A stretch of 64,000 nt of DNA, from contig NZ_CP139301.1 in NCBI RefSeq assembly GCF_034092395.1, forward strand, positions 186,001-250,000, given 5' to 3'. The notes below the pieces were generated by a model. That model made no database searches, had not been told where the DNA came from, and saw nothing but the letters and a program-made list of their open reading frames with translations. This DNA is from Prochlorococcus sp. MIT 1307 (GTDB taxonomy: Bacteria; Cyanobacteriota; Cyanobacteriia; PCC-6307; Cyanobiaceae). The position numbers and the translations under genes are program-made. Shown one piece after another: positions 26,097 through 34,872 of this stretch (position 1 is its first letter; every line of letters begins with the position of its first letter).

Positions 26097-27254
26097 GTGA
26101 CTCTCCAAACCTTTTTCCCTGTTGCTGAAGACCACCACAAAGTTTTTGGACAAATATCCGTCCCCACAAGGCTTTTGCTTGGGCCTGGTCCATCTAATGC
26201 ACATCCGGATGTTCTAAAAGCACTAGCTCTACCACCTGTTGGGCATTTGGATCCTTTTTATGTTGATTTAATGAGTGAAGTTCAAGAGTTGCTTCGCTAT
26301 GCCTGGCAAACGGATAACCGCTTAACTCTTCCAATGAGTGGTACTGGGAGTTCAGCTATGGAAGCAACAATAGCTAATACTGTTGAGCCAGGGGACAAGG
26401 TTTTAATAGCAAATAATGGATATTTTGGAAGTCGCTTAATTGATATAGCAGAAAGATATCGAGCCGATGTTGTGACTATAGAAAAGCCTTGGGGTGAAGC
26501 ATTCTCACTAGGTGAAATTGAAGAAGCAATATTGCTCCATAAACCTACGGTTTTGGGAATAGTTCATGCAGAAACGTCAACAGGTGTCTGTCAACCAATG
26601 GAAGGGATTGGTGGCCTTTGTAAAAAACATGATTGCCTTTTGCTTTTAGACACAGTCACTTCACTTGGAGGAGTACCTCTATTTATAGATAAATGGGGGG
26701 TAGATCTTGCTTATAGTTGTAGTCAAAAGGGATTAAGTTGTCCTCCTGGACTTGGTCCTTTTACAATTAGCTCTAGGGCAGAAGAAAAACTCAATTCACG
26801 AGTAGGCAAAGTGCCTAACTGGTATTTAGATGTATCTCTTTTGAATAAATACTGGGGTAGTGACCGCGTCTATCACCACACAGCGCCAGTAAATATGAAT
26901 TTTGCGATGAGAGAAGCACTACGGCTTCTTTCTGAAGAGGGTTTAGAAAACTCTTGGACACGTCATAGAACTAATGCTGAACGCCTATGGGACGGGCTTC
27001 AGAGCCTTGGGTTAGAACTTCATGTCCAAAAAGAGTTACGGTTGCCTACATTGACGACTGTTCGCATCCCTGATGGAATAAATGGGAAAGCCTTTACTCT
27101 TCATTTGTTAAATAATTTTGGTATAGAAATAGGAGGAGGTTTGGGGGCTTTGGCTGGGAAGGTATGGAGAATTGGCCTAATGGGTTACAACTCTACGTCT
27201 GAAAATGTAGATAAGTTACTTAATCTTTTTGATACAGAATTGTCTAGTTTTTAA
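26097..27254 (+). CDS. Alanine-glyoxylate / serine-pyruvate family aminotransferase
   Basis: About 385 residues; GTG 26097 is chosen, and TTG 26076 is an alternative. PLP fold-type I enzyme of class V. LLLGPGPSNAHPDVLKAL starts the fold, MSGTGSSAMEATI binds the cofactor phosphate, HAETSTGVCQPM and LLLDTVTSLGGVP carry the cofactor Asp, and YSCSQKGLSCPPGLG holds the Schiff-base Lys. In cyanobacteria this family works in photorespiratory glyoxylate or serine metabolism. Divergent from glnA. Confidence 0.92.
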   Translation: MTLQTFFPVAEDHHKVFGQISVPTRLLLGPGPSNAHPDVLKALALPPVGHLDPFYVDLMSEVQELLRYAWQTDNRLTLPMSGTGSSAMEATIANTVEPGDKVLIANNGYFGSRLIDIAERYRADVVTIEKPWGEAFSLGEIEEAILLHKPTVLGIVHAETSTGVCQPMEGIGGLCKKHDCLLLLDTVTSLGGVPLFIDKWGVDLAYSCSQKGLSCPPGLGPFTISSRAEEKLNSRVGKVPNWYLDVSLLNKYWGSDRVYHHTAPVNMNFAMREALRLLSEEGLENSWTRHRTNAERLWDGLQSLGLELHVQKELRLPTLTTVRIPDGINGKAFTLHLLNNFGIEIGGGLGALAGKVWRIGLMGYNSTSENVDKLLNLFDTELSSF

Positions 27255-27738
27255 GTTTGGATTTACGCCTTAACTTGAACCATTGTTCAAGTTGTAATCT
27301 TACATCTTCACTCAAAATTCCACCTTTGACAATCATCTTGTGGTGAGCACTTTTTTCCTTGGCTAAATTTAGTGAACCACCTAAAGCGCCTCTTTTTAGG
27401 TCTGAAGCCCCATAAATGATTTGTCCCATTCTTGCCTGAATGAGTGCTCCTGCACACATTGGACAAGGTTCTAAAGTAACGATTAAGGTGCAATTATTGA
27501 ACCTCCAGTCGTTTTGTATTAGAGATGCTTGCTTAAGAGCAATGAGCTCTGCATGCCCAAGGGGATCTTTTTCTCTCTCTCTGCAGTTGCTTCCACGGCC
27601 TATGCAATGGCCTTTACTATCAAGTATGACAGCACTTATCGGAACCTCCCCATACAAACCAATATTTTGAGCTCTTGTAAGGAGCTTGAACATCCATTCT
27701 TCACTTTGCAGTGTGCTTAGCTCAATGGGTTTAGACAA
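27244..27738 (-). CDS. tadA: tRNA-specific adenosine deaminase (A34 to inosine)
   Basis: 164 residues. Zinc deaminase that makes inosine at the wobble base of tRNA-Arg(ACG). The His and catalytic Glu are in GHAELIALKQAS; the two Cys ligands are in LEPCPMCAGALIQARMGQIIYG. SDLKRGALGGSLNL is the usual following segment. The stop overlaps the aminotransferase 3' end by 11 bases (convergent). ATG at 27738. Confidence 0.94.
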   Translation of the reverse strand: MSKPIELSTLQSEEWMFKLLTRAQNIGLYGEVPISAVILDSKGHCIGRGSNCREREKDPLGHAELIALKQASLIQNDWRFNNCTLIVTLEPCPMCAGALIQARMGQIIYGASDLKRGALGGSLNLAKEKSAHHKMIVKGGILSEDVRLQLEQWFKLRRKSKLKN

Positions 27739-27813
27739 TGGGTTATCTCTGAATTAATGCCTGATCAAACAATGCTATTAAGAGGGAAAATGAAATTAGG
27801 TTTTCTGTAGCTC

Positions 27814-29223
27814 TTGGCTGGTAACAAACATATAAAGCCAGGTCCTTCATTAGAACCGTTTGCTTCTCCTGATCATTTAGATCTAGAGCTGCAATCGTTT
27901 CTCGAAGATGCCTCATCTCGCCTTTGCGATTGGTTCGGAAAAGCAAGTCAGAATGGCCCATTGCCAGCACTTAGTGTCATGCCAGGGGTGGCACCTGCGC
28001 TTGATGGTTTGACGAGAAAAGCTCTTTTGGATGATTTGCAATTAATTATGGATGGAGCATTTCAACCATCTCATCCAGGGTCATTAGCTCATTTAGATCC
28101 ACCTCCTTTAACAGCATCGATAGTCGCAGATTTGATATGTGCTGGTCTTAATAACAACCTTTTGGCAGAAGAACTTTCTCCTAGCCTTTCGAGACTAGAG
28201 AGAATGCTTTGCCAATGGTTCACTAAACGTCTTGGAATGCCACCTCAATCAGGCGGTGTTGCGGCCAGCGGTGGAAGCCTTAGCAATCTTATGGCGTTAG
28301 TCGTAGCTCGTCAGTATTTAGGTCTACAGAATGAACCTAAAGCTGTCGTTTTAGCGAGTGAAGATGCACATGTGTGTTTAGCAAAGGCAGTCAGAGTAAT
28401 GGGCCTTGATGAAGACGCTTTACAAAAGGTAGGTACCAATAATGAGGGTCAGATTTCAATTGAGTTACTCCAATCCCATTTAAATAGGCTGAGATCTGAA
28501 GGTAGAAAATGTTTTGTTTTGGTAGCAACTGCAGGTACAACTGTGCGTGGGGCGATTGATCCGTTAGTAGAACTAGGTCGATTTTGTGCTCGAGAAGATC
28601 TTTGGTTTCATGTCGATGGTGCTATCGGAGGAATCTTCGCGCTATCGAAACAAACCAATTCGATTGTTAATGGTATTTCTTCAGCCGATTCGGTGACTAT
28701 TAACCCACAGAAGCTTTTAGGGATTACAAAGGCATCATCGTTGTTGCTTGTAGCTAACCGATTAAATTTAATTCAAACTTTTTCTACTGGATTGCCATAC
28801 ATCGAACCTGCATGGGGAGAGGATGCTCATGGAGGCGAGATGGGAATTCAGGGCACTAGACCGGCGGAAGTTTTAAAATTATGGCTTGGATTGCGACAAC
28901 TTGGGGAAAAAGGAATTGAACGGTTGCTTAAGGATTCAATTGATCGACGTAGATCTTTTCAGAAGCAGCTTGATGTATCAAAACTAAGTGTGATTACAGG
29001 ACCGCTTCATTTGATTTCATGTACTCCGAAATCTTTTAACCAAAATCAATCAGCTAGATGGTCTAAAGAAACTCGACGGAGCTTATTAGATGAGAAATTT
29101 ATGCTTTCTAGGCCTTTTCATAATGATCGTTATTACCTTAAAGCTGTTATGGGTAACCCACATACTCAGTTGACTCACCTTAGTAAATTGGCGAATTTGT
29201 TGAACCATTCTGTCGGGATTTAA
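27814..29223 (+). CDS. PLP-dependent group II decarboxylase (diaminobutyrate/tyrosine decarboxylase-like)
   Basis: 469 residues from TTG 27814; no ATG precedes the conserved part. It has the group II decarboxylase layout: HPGSLAHLDPPPLTASIVADL near residue 89, SGGVAASGGSLSNLMALVVAR (phosphate binding), WFHVDGAIGGIFAL with the cofactor Asp, and TINPQKLLGI with the Schiff-base Lys. Substrate (diaminobutyrate, aspartate, tyrosine or other) cannot be told. It is divergent from tadA by 75 bases. A 58-residue ORF follows 4 bases later. Confidence 0.88.
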   Translation: MAGNKHIKPGPSLEPFASPDHLDLELQSFLEDASSRLCDWFGKASQNGPLPALSVMPGVAPALDGLTRKALLDDLQLIMDGAFQPSHPGSLAHLDPPPLTASIVADLICAGLNNNLLAEELSPSLSRLERMLCQWFTKRLGMPPQSGGVAASGGSLSNLMALVVARQYLGLQNEPKAVVLASEDAHVCLAKAVRVMGLDEDALQKVGTNNEGQISIELLQSHLNRLRSEGRKCFVLVATAGTTVRGAIDPLVELGRFCAREDLWFHVDGAIGGIFALSKQTNSIVNGISSADSVTINPQKLLGITKASSLLLVANRLNLIQTFSTGLPYIEPAWGEDAHGGEMGIQGTRPAEVLKLWLGLRQLGEKGIERLLKDSIDRRRSFQKQLDVSKLSVITGPLHLISCTPKSFNQNQSARWSKETRRSLLDEKFMLSRPFHNDRYYLKAVMGNPHTQLTHLSKLANLLNHSVGI

Positions 29224-29227
29224 TCAA

Positions 29228-29404
29228 ATGCCAGAATCACCTACAAAAGCACGTTGGGTAGCAATAGTTACGGGTGCATTTTCAATATTAATAGCATTAA
29301 TCTATCTGGTTTTGATTACGGTTTTAGATGCTCGTGGTCCGATGCTCCCTCCCCCTCCCGAAGCCCTGGGCGCGGTGGTAGTTGTCTTTGTTGATTTTTT
29401 CTAA
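29228..29404 (+). CDS. Candidate 58-residue single-pass membrane protein
   Basis: ATG 29228 to TAA 29402-29404, starting 4 bases after the decarboxylase stop. It encodes MPESPTKARWVAIVTGAF, one hydrophobic helix (SILIALIYLVLITVL), then DARGPMLPPPPEALGAVVV. The N-terminal two-thirds look like a real membrane protein; the last 30 codons run antisense over the 3' end of the GTPase gene (29316-29404). Small ORFs of this type occur in picocyanobacteria; function unknown. Confidence 0.6.
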   Translation: MPESPTKARWVAIVTGAFSILIALIYLVLITVLDARGPMLPPPPEALGAVVVVFVDFF

Positions 29405-30923
29405 GAGGAACAATTACTCGACGGACTGCCAATTCCATAAACTTTTGAAGAGATGAATCCCGTTTGTTCAGATCGTAATGATGTTGAACAACTTCTTGGA
29501 TACCACCATCTCCCCAGTCTTGATCTTGTTGAAAGTAGGTGATAAAGCTTGCACCTGCTATTCGTGTTAGCCATGCAGCAGCAATACCTTGAATTGCTTT
29601 CCCTACTAATAATGAAGGTAGATTGATACTGAGTGCTGAGCCAATAAGGGATACTCCCCCTTTTATTATTCCTAGCCCAGCCAAAGTTCGTCCTACCGAA
29701 ACTGTTAACTCTTGTGCCCGGTCTTTAGTTAGTTGTACTCCATATATACGAGCAACCTCTATTACCATTTGTGCATTAACTGCTGCTGTTACAAGAAGAT
29801 CTGCTCCTGGTAAAGGGGTTGCGACGACAACACCACTACTTATCCAGCTGTATCTGTCTACACACTTCCTGGCAACTTGTTTTCGTTGACTATTAAGTAG
29901 TTTTTTACCTTTGTCTCCAAGATTCCGACATTGAAGCAGAATATTATCTGCTAGAAGTTCCTCCCCATCATCATGTAGGACTTTCGCTAGTCGACGTAAG
30001 AGTTTATTTATCTCAGCCGGAGGTTGCCATGGTTGTTCTCCTGGAATCGGAACTGACTGTGGAGAAGCGCAACATGGAATGACATCTTCTGAATCAACTA
30101 AACCCTTACAGTGTCGCCTTAACAAAGCAAGAAGCCTTCGCTCTTCTTCTTCGCCGCGTAGATCACATTTGTTTAAGACGATTAATAGCCGTTTCCCAAG
30201 GTTAGTCAGACTTTTTATGACTTCAAGCTCGGCTGAGCGCAAGTCACTATCTACAACGACAACCATAAGATCTGCACTACTTGCGCGTAGTCGTGCTTCT
30301 TTCTCACGGCTATATCCATCTTTGCCTGCTTCTAGAATTCCCGGTGTATCTATTAGTTTTAGGCCTCTATCTAACCTTTTAAGTCTTAGCCGGTAAATTT
30401 GACTTGATTTTGTTGAACCCATCTGGGCTCCAACTCTACCAACCACTTCATTAAGTATTGCTCTTATAAGAGATGTCTTGCCACTAGATCCAGTTCCAAA
30501 AATAACTACTACTAGATCTCCTCTTGCAAGTTCTTTTTCGACACGGTCTCTATCTTGCCTAAGACCTTCAGTTGCAACATTGTCCTGTAAACGTTCTAAT
30601 AATCGATCTATACTCTTTAAACTTTGCTTTGCTGCTTGATGTCTATTCTTTGGAATTAATGTTTGGCTTTTAGAGTTTATACTTTGATTCGATATTTTAT
30701 TAAGAAAGGACTGAAACCACGGCCAACCTACTTGAATTATTAGGGCCAATAGCAGGCAACCGGCTAGAAATAATACAGGCCCTACTAACCAATAGGGGAG
30801 GAAGTATTCAAGAGAATAACGAACTTCATTAATTAATCGTAGAAATCCTCCTATTACTGCTCCTGTGAGGAGTAATAGGATAAGTCCACCAGAACTATAA
30901 ATTAGTAATTTCTGGCGATTCAT
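29316..30923 (-). CDS. Membrane-associated dynamin/Era-like GTPase with DUF697-type C-terminus
   Basis: 535 residues. Two N-terminal transmembrane helices (LIYSSGGLILLLLTGAVIGG and LPYWLVGPVLFLAGCLLLAL), then a GTPase domain: G1 IFGTGSSGKTSLIRAI, G3 LIDTPGILEAG, G4 LIVLNKCDLRG. The C-terminal part (about 345-480) is hydrophobic with GADLLVTAAVNAQMVIEVARIYG, as in DUF697/YcjF-like proteins. Its role is unknown; relatives are conserved in cyanobacteria. lspA ends 4 bases upstream on the same strand... its own ATG is at 30923. Confidence 0.85.
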   Translation of the reverse strand: MNRQKLLIYSSGGLILLLLTGAVIGGFLRLINEVRYSLEYFLPYWLVGPVLFLAGCLLLALIIQVGWPWFQSFLNKISNQSINSKSQTLIPKNRHQAAKQSLKSIDRLLERLQDNVATEGLRQDRDRVEKELARGDLVVVIFGTGSSGKTSLIRAILNEVVGRVGAQMGSTKSSQIYRLRLKRLDRGLKLIDTPGILEAGKDGYSREKEARLRASSADLMVVVVDSDLRSAELEVIKSLTNLGKRLLIVLNKCDLRGEEEERRLLALLRRHCKGLVDSEDVIPCCASPQSVPIPGEQPWQPPAEINKLLRRLAKVLHDDGEELLADNILLQCRNLGDKGKKLLNSQRKQVARKCVDRYSWISSGVVVATPLPGADLLVTAAVNAQMVIEVARIYGVQLTKDRAQELTVSVGRTLAGLGIIKGGVSLIGSALSINLPSLLVGKAIQGIAAAWLTRIAGASFITYFQQDQDWGDGGIQEVVQHHYDLNKRDSSLQKFMELAVRRVIVPLRKNQQRQLPPRPGLREGEGASDHEHLKP

Positions 30924-30926
30924 TTG

Positions 30927-31415
30927 TTAAGATGGTTGATCTGGCATCTTTTTTTTGTACTTAACAAGCTCTTCAATAAAAAAGCAGATTACAGCAAGAT
31001 TAATGACAATGTCGGCTAAATTAAATATTGGGAAGTTAATAGGTATTAGTTCAAGAAAATCATTCACATATCCAACTCTCCATCGATCTATTCCGTTTCC
31101 AATGCAACCACCTAGAAGAAAAGATAAACCTAATCCTCTAAAAGTAAGAAATGACTTGCTTCTCCATATCCATATAATTAATCCGATAGACACAGAAAGA
31201 CTTAAAAAACCTAATATATGTGTAGATTTATTGAATAAACTAAATGCTGCTCCTGTATTTTGGACTAAACGTAATTGGATTAGATTAGGTATTAATATTA
31301 AATATTGTTTTTCTTTAAGCACTTGAATTGCTATGATTTTGCTTAACTGATCAGAAGCAATAACTAAAGTGCTCAAAAGAAAAATAAATTTTCTTTTTAA
31401 TAGAATTTTTCTCAT
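30927..31415 (-). CDS. lspA: Lipoprotein signal peptidase (signal peptidase II)
   Basis: 162 residues from ATG 31415, which overlaps the bioY stop by 4 bases (ATGA); an upstream ATG at 31469 is less likely. Aspartic membrane peptidase that removes signal peptides from diacylglyceryl-modified prolipoproteins. Four hydrophobic helices. SDQLSKIIAIQVL near the N-terminus, LVQNTGAAFSLF, and the catalytic aspartates in GGCIGNGIDRWRVGYVNDFLEL and FNLADIVIN. Confidence 0.95.
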   Translation of the reverse strand: MRKILLKRKFIFLLSTLVIASDQLSKIIAIQVLKEKQYLILIPNLIQLRLVQNTGAAFSLFNKSTHILGFLSLSVSIGLIIWIWRSKSFLTFRGLGLSFLLGGCIGNGIDRWRVGYVNDFLELIPINFPIFNLADIVINLAVICFFIEELVKYKKKMPDQPS

Positions 31416-32014
31416 GCGATAAAAAGTAAACCTCTTAATGCAATTGATAAAACTCCTATGGCTGGACATAGGAGTATTTGGGAAGGTAAAGGAGCGATTG
31501 AATAGCTAAATAGAAGTTCAGGTAGAGTCTCTTGCCAACTACCTATTGCCGAACCAATTATTAAATAAAGTCCTCCCCAAATTTGTAGAATGATTATTCC
31601 AGCTAAAGCACATAAGGCAAGAGTAATTAAATCAATACTCTTGCTTTGCTGTAAAAGACGACCGCTTATCCAAGCAGCTGGTATAAAACCAGTTAGATAC
31701 CCGAAACCAGGACTTGCCAGATAATTGAGACTTCCGCCCTCATGAAATATTGGCATATAAAAAAGGCCAATAACTAAATAAGCCAATGTGGCTATTACAG
31801 CAGCTCTTGGGCCGAAAACAAGAGCTGAGAGCAGTAGAGCGGGTACTTGGAAGGTACTAGCAAGAGGAACTGCTTTTGGAGTGAAATCTAGTCCTGGCAG
31901 GATCAATGCAGTAGGAGTGAAACCCCCTACCATCATCATCATGAGAGCTGCAAGTGCACCGCTCCAAATTGCCAAAGCTCGCACATAATGATTACAACTT
32001 TTACCATCCTGCAT
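31412..32014 (-). CDS. bioY: Biotin transporter substrate-binding subunit BioY
   Basis: 200 residues, about six hydrophobic helices. S component of an ECF-type biotin uptake system. Family features are VPLASTFQVPALLLSALVFGP after the first helices and GGSLNYLASPGFGYLTGFIPAAW (biotin-binding region). No bioM/bioN or EcfAT genes are adjacent, as is common in cyanobacteria with solitary BioY. Translationally coupled to lspA. Divergent from the DUF3148 gene by 26 bases. Confidence 0.93.
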   Translation of the reverse strand: MQDGKSCNHYVRALAIWSGALAALMMMMVGGFTPTALILPGLDFTPKAVPLASTFQVPALLLSALVFGPRAAVIATLAYLVIGLFYMPIFHEGGSLNYLASPGFGYLTGFIPAAWISGRLLQQSKSIDLITLALCALAGIIILQIWGGLYLIIGSAIGSWQETLPELLFSYSIAPLPSQILLCPAIGVLSIALRGLLFIA

Positions 32015-32040
32015 TAGGAAAGAGACAATTACTAGCTTGT

Positions 32041-32277
32041 ATGGACCTATCTATTGGTGACAAAGTCTCTTTAGTCGTTCCTTTGTCCTATCTAAAGACC
32101 GCAGACCCTAAGCCAATGCTTAGGCCTCCTGACCTAGTTTCTTCAGAAGAGATAGGGGAAATTGTCGGATTTAATGCAATTGATATCGCGAGAGTAAGGT
32201 TTCGACGTGGAGTTTTTTTGATTCCTACTGACCATCTTTCTAAAATCTGCCACGATGATCTTGATCAGTCTGACTGA
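32041..32277 (+). CDS. DUF3148 protein (chloroplast CRR42-like, NDH-related)
   Basis: 78 residues from ATG 32041; longer readings in the same frame run into bioY and are unlikely. SH3-like small protein with the family signature LKTADPKPMLRPPDLVSSEE, then GEIVGFNAIDIARVRFRRGVFLI. The plant relative CRR42 is needed for assembly of the chloroplast NDH complex, so a role with NDH-1 is possible; that is inference. Family assignment from the PMLRPPDL motif. Confidence 0.8.
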   Translation: MDLSIGDKVSLVVPLSYLKTADPKPMLRPPDLVSSEEIGEIVGFNAIDIARVRFRRGVFLIPTDHLSKICHDDLDQSD

Positions 32278-32305
32278 GATAGATCTTTAATACATATCAG
32301 ATGTG

Positions 32306-33565
32306 TTAATAGCGCCATTTATTTGCTAGCTTTCCTATCGTTTCTTTAGGGCCACACAAGCTTAGAAGTGGCTTATTGAAATATTTATGAGCGATATTTT
32401 GAAGGTCTTTACTTGTGATTTCTTCAATTTTTTTGATACTTTCTTTATCGTAATTATCTCCCAATCTGAATGCTCTTAATAGAGCTTTTCTTTCTGCACA
32501 TTGGGCTACTGTTTGAGACCCATGAGCTATTTGACCTCTATATTTTGCTCGTGCTAATACTAATGATTCTTCAGAAAGTGATGTTTGTTTAAGATTCTCC
32601 CAGATTTCCAAAATAAGTTGAAGGGTTAATTCAGCTTTTTCTTCACTGGTTGATACATGTAGCAGAAAAGGTGCTGTTCTTTCACGTGTTGGATGATGTA
32701 CACCTACTTCATATGCAACTCCGTGCTTTTCTCTAAGTTCTCGGAAAAGTAAACTAGACATTCCTGAACCTAAATGACAATGGAGTAGACGTAAACCCAA
32801 GTCATCTTCATGACCATGACCAATTGTTGTTTGCCCTAGCATTAACACGACTTGTCCAGTGGGCTCTGCTTCTAAGGTGATTGTTGAATTATTTTTATTT
32901 ATGTAGTTAGTCAGTTGCTCTTCTTTGGATGTTTGAATTGAAATTTCTTTCTTCTTAGATAGCAATTCATTAAATGGTCTTATTTTATATAGTCTTTCTT
33001 TTAAATCATTGGGAAAAATCCCTGAAATAGCCATCACTTGATTTTCATCAACCAGCCTTTTAGCAATTGGTAAGAGATTTTGACGCTTAAGTGTTTTGAC
33101 ATCGTTTGTTATACCCAAAGGGTCGTGACCATAGGGCCCTTTACCATAGGCAAGATGTCTCCATCCATCAAAAGCCACTTGAAAGGGGTTTTCTTTTTGT
33201 CTTTGAAGTGCTTGAAGCGTTAACTCCCTTTCTAGTTCTACCTGATCGGAATCAAGATGTGGATTTGTTATCATCCATCCAATAACAGGTAGTAGTTGTT
33301 GAGCATCACTATCGGAACACTTGAGGCTAATAAGTAGTCCATCTTCAGTTGTATCGCAACGGAGTCCTGCACCACAACCTTCTACAAGATTGGCTAGCTC
33401 TAAGTTGTTGTAGGGACCACAACCTCTACTTATTACAGACCCTAGTAATTGATGAGCTCCTTTTTCATCGTCCGGATCTAAGCTGCTTCCTCCTTTAATC
33501 CAAACTTTTGCTGCCAAGATCCCTGGAGCTTGAATTGGATCTAAAGCGATATCAAGTGGGCTCAT
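32306..33565 (-). CDS. M16 family peptidase subunit, inactive-type partner
   Basis: 419 residues with the pitrilysin/MPP fold. At the place of the zinc motif HxxEH it reads H38-QLLG (GAHQLLGSVISRG), so the Glu and second His are missing and it cannot be a zinc peptidase alone. The C-terminal half keeps the substrate-binding features (SSLLFRELREKHGVAYEVGV). The layout fits the non-catalytic partner of a two-chain M16 protease. Its ATG overlaps the upstream active subunit by 4 bases (33562-33565). Confidence 0.9.
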   Translation of the reverse strand: MSPLDIALDPIQAPGILAAKVWIKGGSSLDPDDEKGAHQLLGSVISRGCGPYNNLELANLVEGCGAGLRCDTTEDGLLISLKCSDSDAQQLLPVIGWMITNPHLDSDQVELERELTLQALQRQKENPFQVAFDGWRHLAYGKGPYGHDPLGITNDVKTLKRQNLLPIAKRLVDENQVMAISGIFPNDLKERLYKIRPFNELLSKKKEISIQTSKEEQLTNYINKNNSTITLEAEPTGQVVLMLGQTTIGHGHEDDLGLRLLHCHLGSGMSSLLFRELREKHGVAYEVGVHHPTRERTAPFLLHVSTSEEKAELTLQLILEIWENLKQTSLSEESLVLARAKYRGQIAHGSQTVAQCAERKALLRAFRLGDNYDKESIKKIEEITSKDLQNIAHKYFNKPLLSLCGPKETIGKLANKWRY

Positions 33566-34758
33566 GATTCGACTTCAGAAGGCTTGGCAATTAATGTGCA
33601 ACTAAGTTCAGGTTTTAGCTGACAAAAAATTTCATCTTTAAGTTTCGAACCTGACCAATAATCGATGTATTCCAAGGGCTCAAGTAGACCTTGAGGACGT
33701 TCCCAAAGGGTTTGTGCACCAGCTAGAGCTGCTACTTGGCTTGTTGCTTCAAGATTGAAGCAATGACCATTCCTGACGAGGTGACAAGCTCGATCTAGTT
33801 CATGTTTTTTGGGGAATGAATTTATACTTTCGCCCAGGATTTTATGAATTTCTTCTTCAACTCTGTCCAAGTTTTCTTCTCTACAACAAGCTTCAAGTAA
33901 AATTAATCCACCTTTTTCTAAGGAAGTTACATCCATATCAATAGTTTCGACTATTTGTAGATCTTCTCTTAGGTGTTTTACAAGGCGACTGCAGCGGCCT
34001 TCAGCCAGAAGTGAAGTAGCAATATCAGCACCCATAATAATTTTTTGTTCCTTAGCAGGGGCTATGGGCCATGCCATTAACAATCGCGATGATTCGAGCC
34101 GAGGAACTTCAAACTCTTGTCTGAGCTTTTGAAATGGAATGTTTGTAGAGGTTTTGGTGGCTAAATCTGGCTTGGAACTTTTCTCTAATTGTGAGAGCAA
34201 ACTCTTTTCAATCAATTTATCTATATTTTGGGGGAGGGCTCCGGCAATTGATAGGCAACAGTTCTCAGCGGTATAAAGCCGACGATGAAAACTTCTCATT
34301 TGTTCAGGGGTACTTTGTTTGAGACTTTTCTTGTATCCAAGGATGGGCCTCCCATATGAATGGTCACACCAACAAGTACTCAATAATTTTTGAAAGGCTT
34401 TTTCATCTGGTTGATCATTCTGTTGGGCTATTTCTTCAAGTACTACTTCTCTTTCCATTGCGTAGGCACTTGGAAGAAGAGCCGGTTGTAGTACAAGGTC
34501 CAGTAAAAGGTCTAATGCTGGTGCGACTACCTTGGGTGGTACAAGTACATGAAAATGTACGTCATCAAACCCAGTAGCAGCATTGCTGCTACCACCAAGT
34601 GCTTCAATCTTTCTATCAAACTCTCCTGCATCATTGTTATTACTTCCTTTGAAGACCATGTGTTCAAGAAAGTGTGCAATGCCTTCTTCTCCAGGCCATT
34701 CATTGGAACTGCCTGCTTTAAACCAGAGGTCCAGACAAGTCAGTGGAGCCTCTTTCAT
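33562..34758 (-). CDS. M16 family zinc peptidase, catalytic subunit (5' end uncertain)
   Basis: 398 residues from ATG 34758. Zinc motif H29-FLEH33 in EEGIAHFLEHMVFKGS, with the third ligand Glu in MEREVVLEEIAQQND about 76 residues later. Homology-like sequence continues in frame upstream of this ATG for about 25 codons (LHHWALQNDTLCVIAP, the usual first beta-strand of M16 proteins). That stretch has no ATG, GTG or TTG, only CTG or ATT, before an in-frame TGA at 34845-34843. The true start is therefore probably upstream and non-standard. Confidence 0.9.
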   Translation of the reverse strand: MKEAPLTCLDLWFKAGSSNEWPGEEGIAHFLEHMVFKGSNNNDAGEFDRKIEALGGSSNAATGFDDVHFHVLVPPKVVAPALDLLLDLVLQPALLPSAYAMEREVVLEEIAQQNDQPDEKAFQKLLSTCWCDHSYGRPILGYKKSLKQSTPEQMRSFHRRLYTAENCCLSIAGALPQNIDKLIEKSLLSQLEKSSKPDLATKTSTNIPFQKLRQEFEVPRLESSRLLMAWPIAPAKEQKIIMGADIATSLLAEGRCSRLVKHLREDLQIVETIDMDVTSLEKGGLILLEACCREENLDRVEEEIHKILGESINSFPKKHELDRACHLVRNGHCFNLEATSQVAALAGAQTLWERPQGLLEPLEYIDYWSGSKLKDEIFCQLKPELSCTLIAKPSEVES

Positions 34759-34872
34759 TGGTGCTATGACACAAAGAGTGTCGTTTTGCAGAGCCCAATG
34801 ATGGAGATTGGGCCCTTGAATTGAAATTGTCAGAGTTGGCTTTCAAAACCCCATTCTTATCTTAATGCTGTC

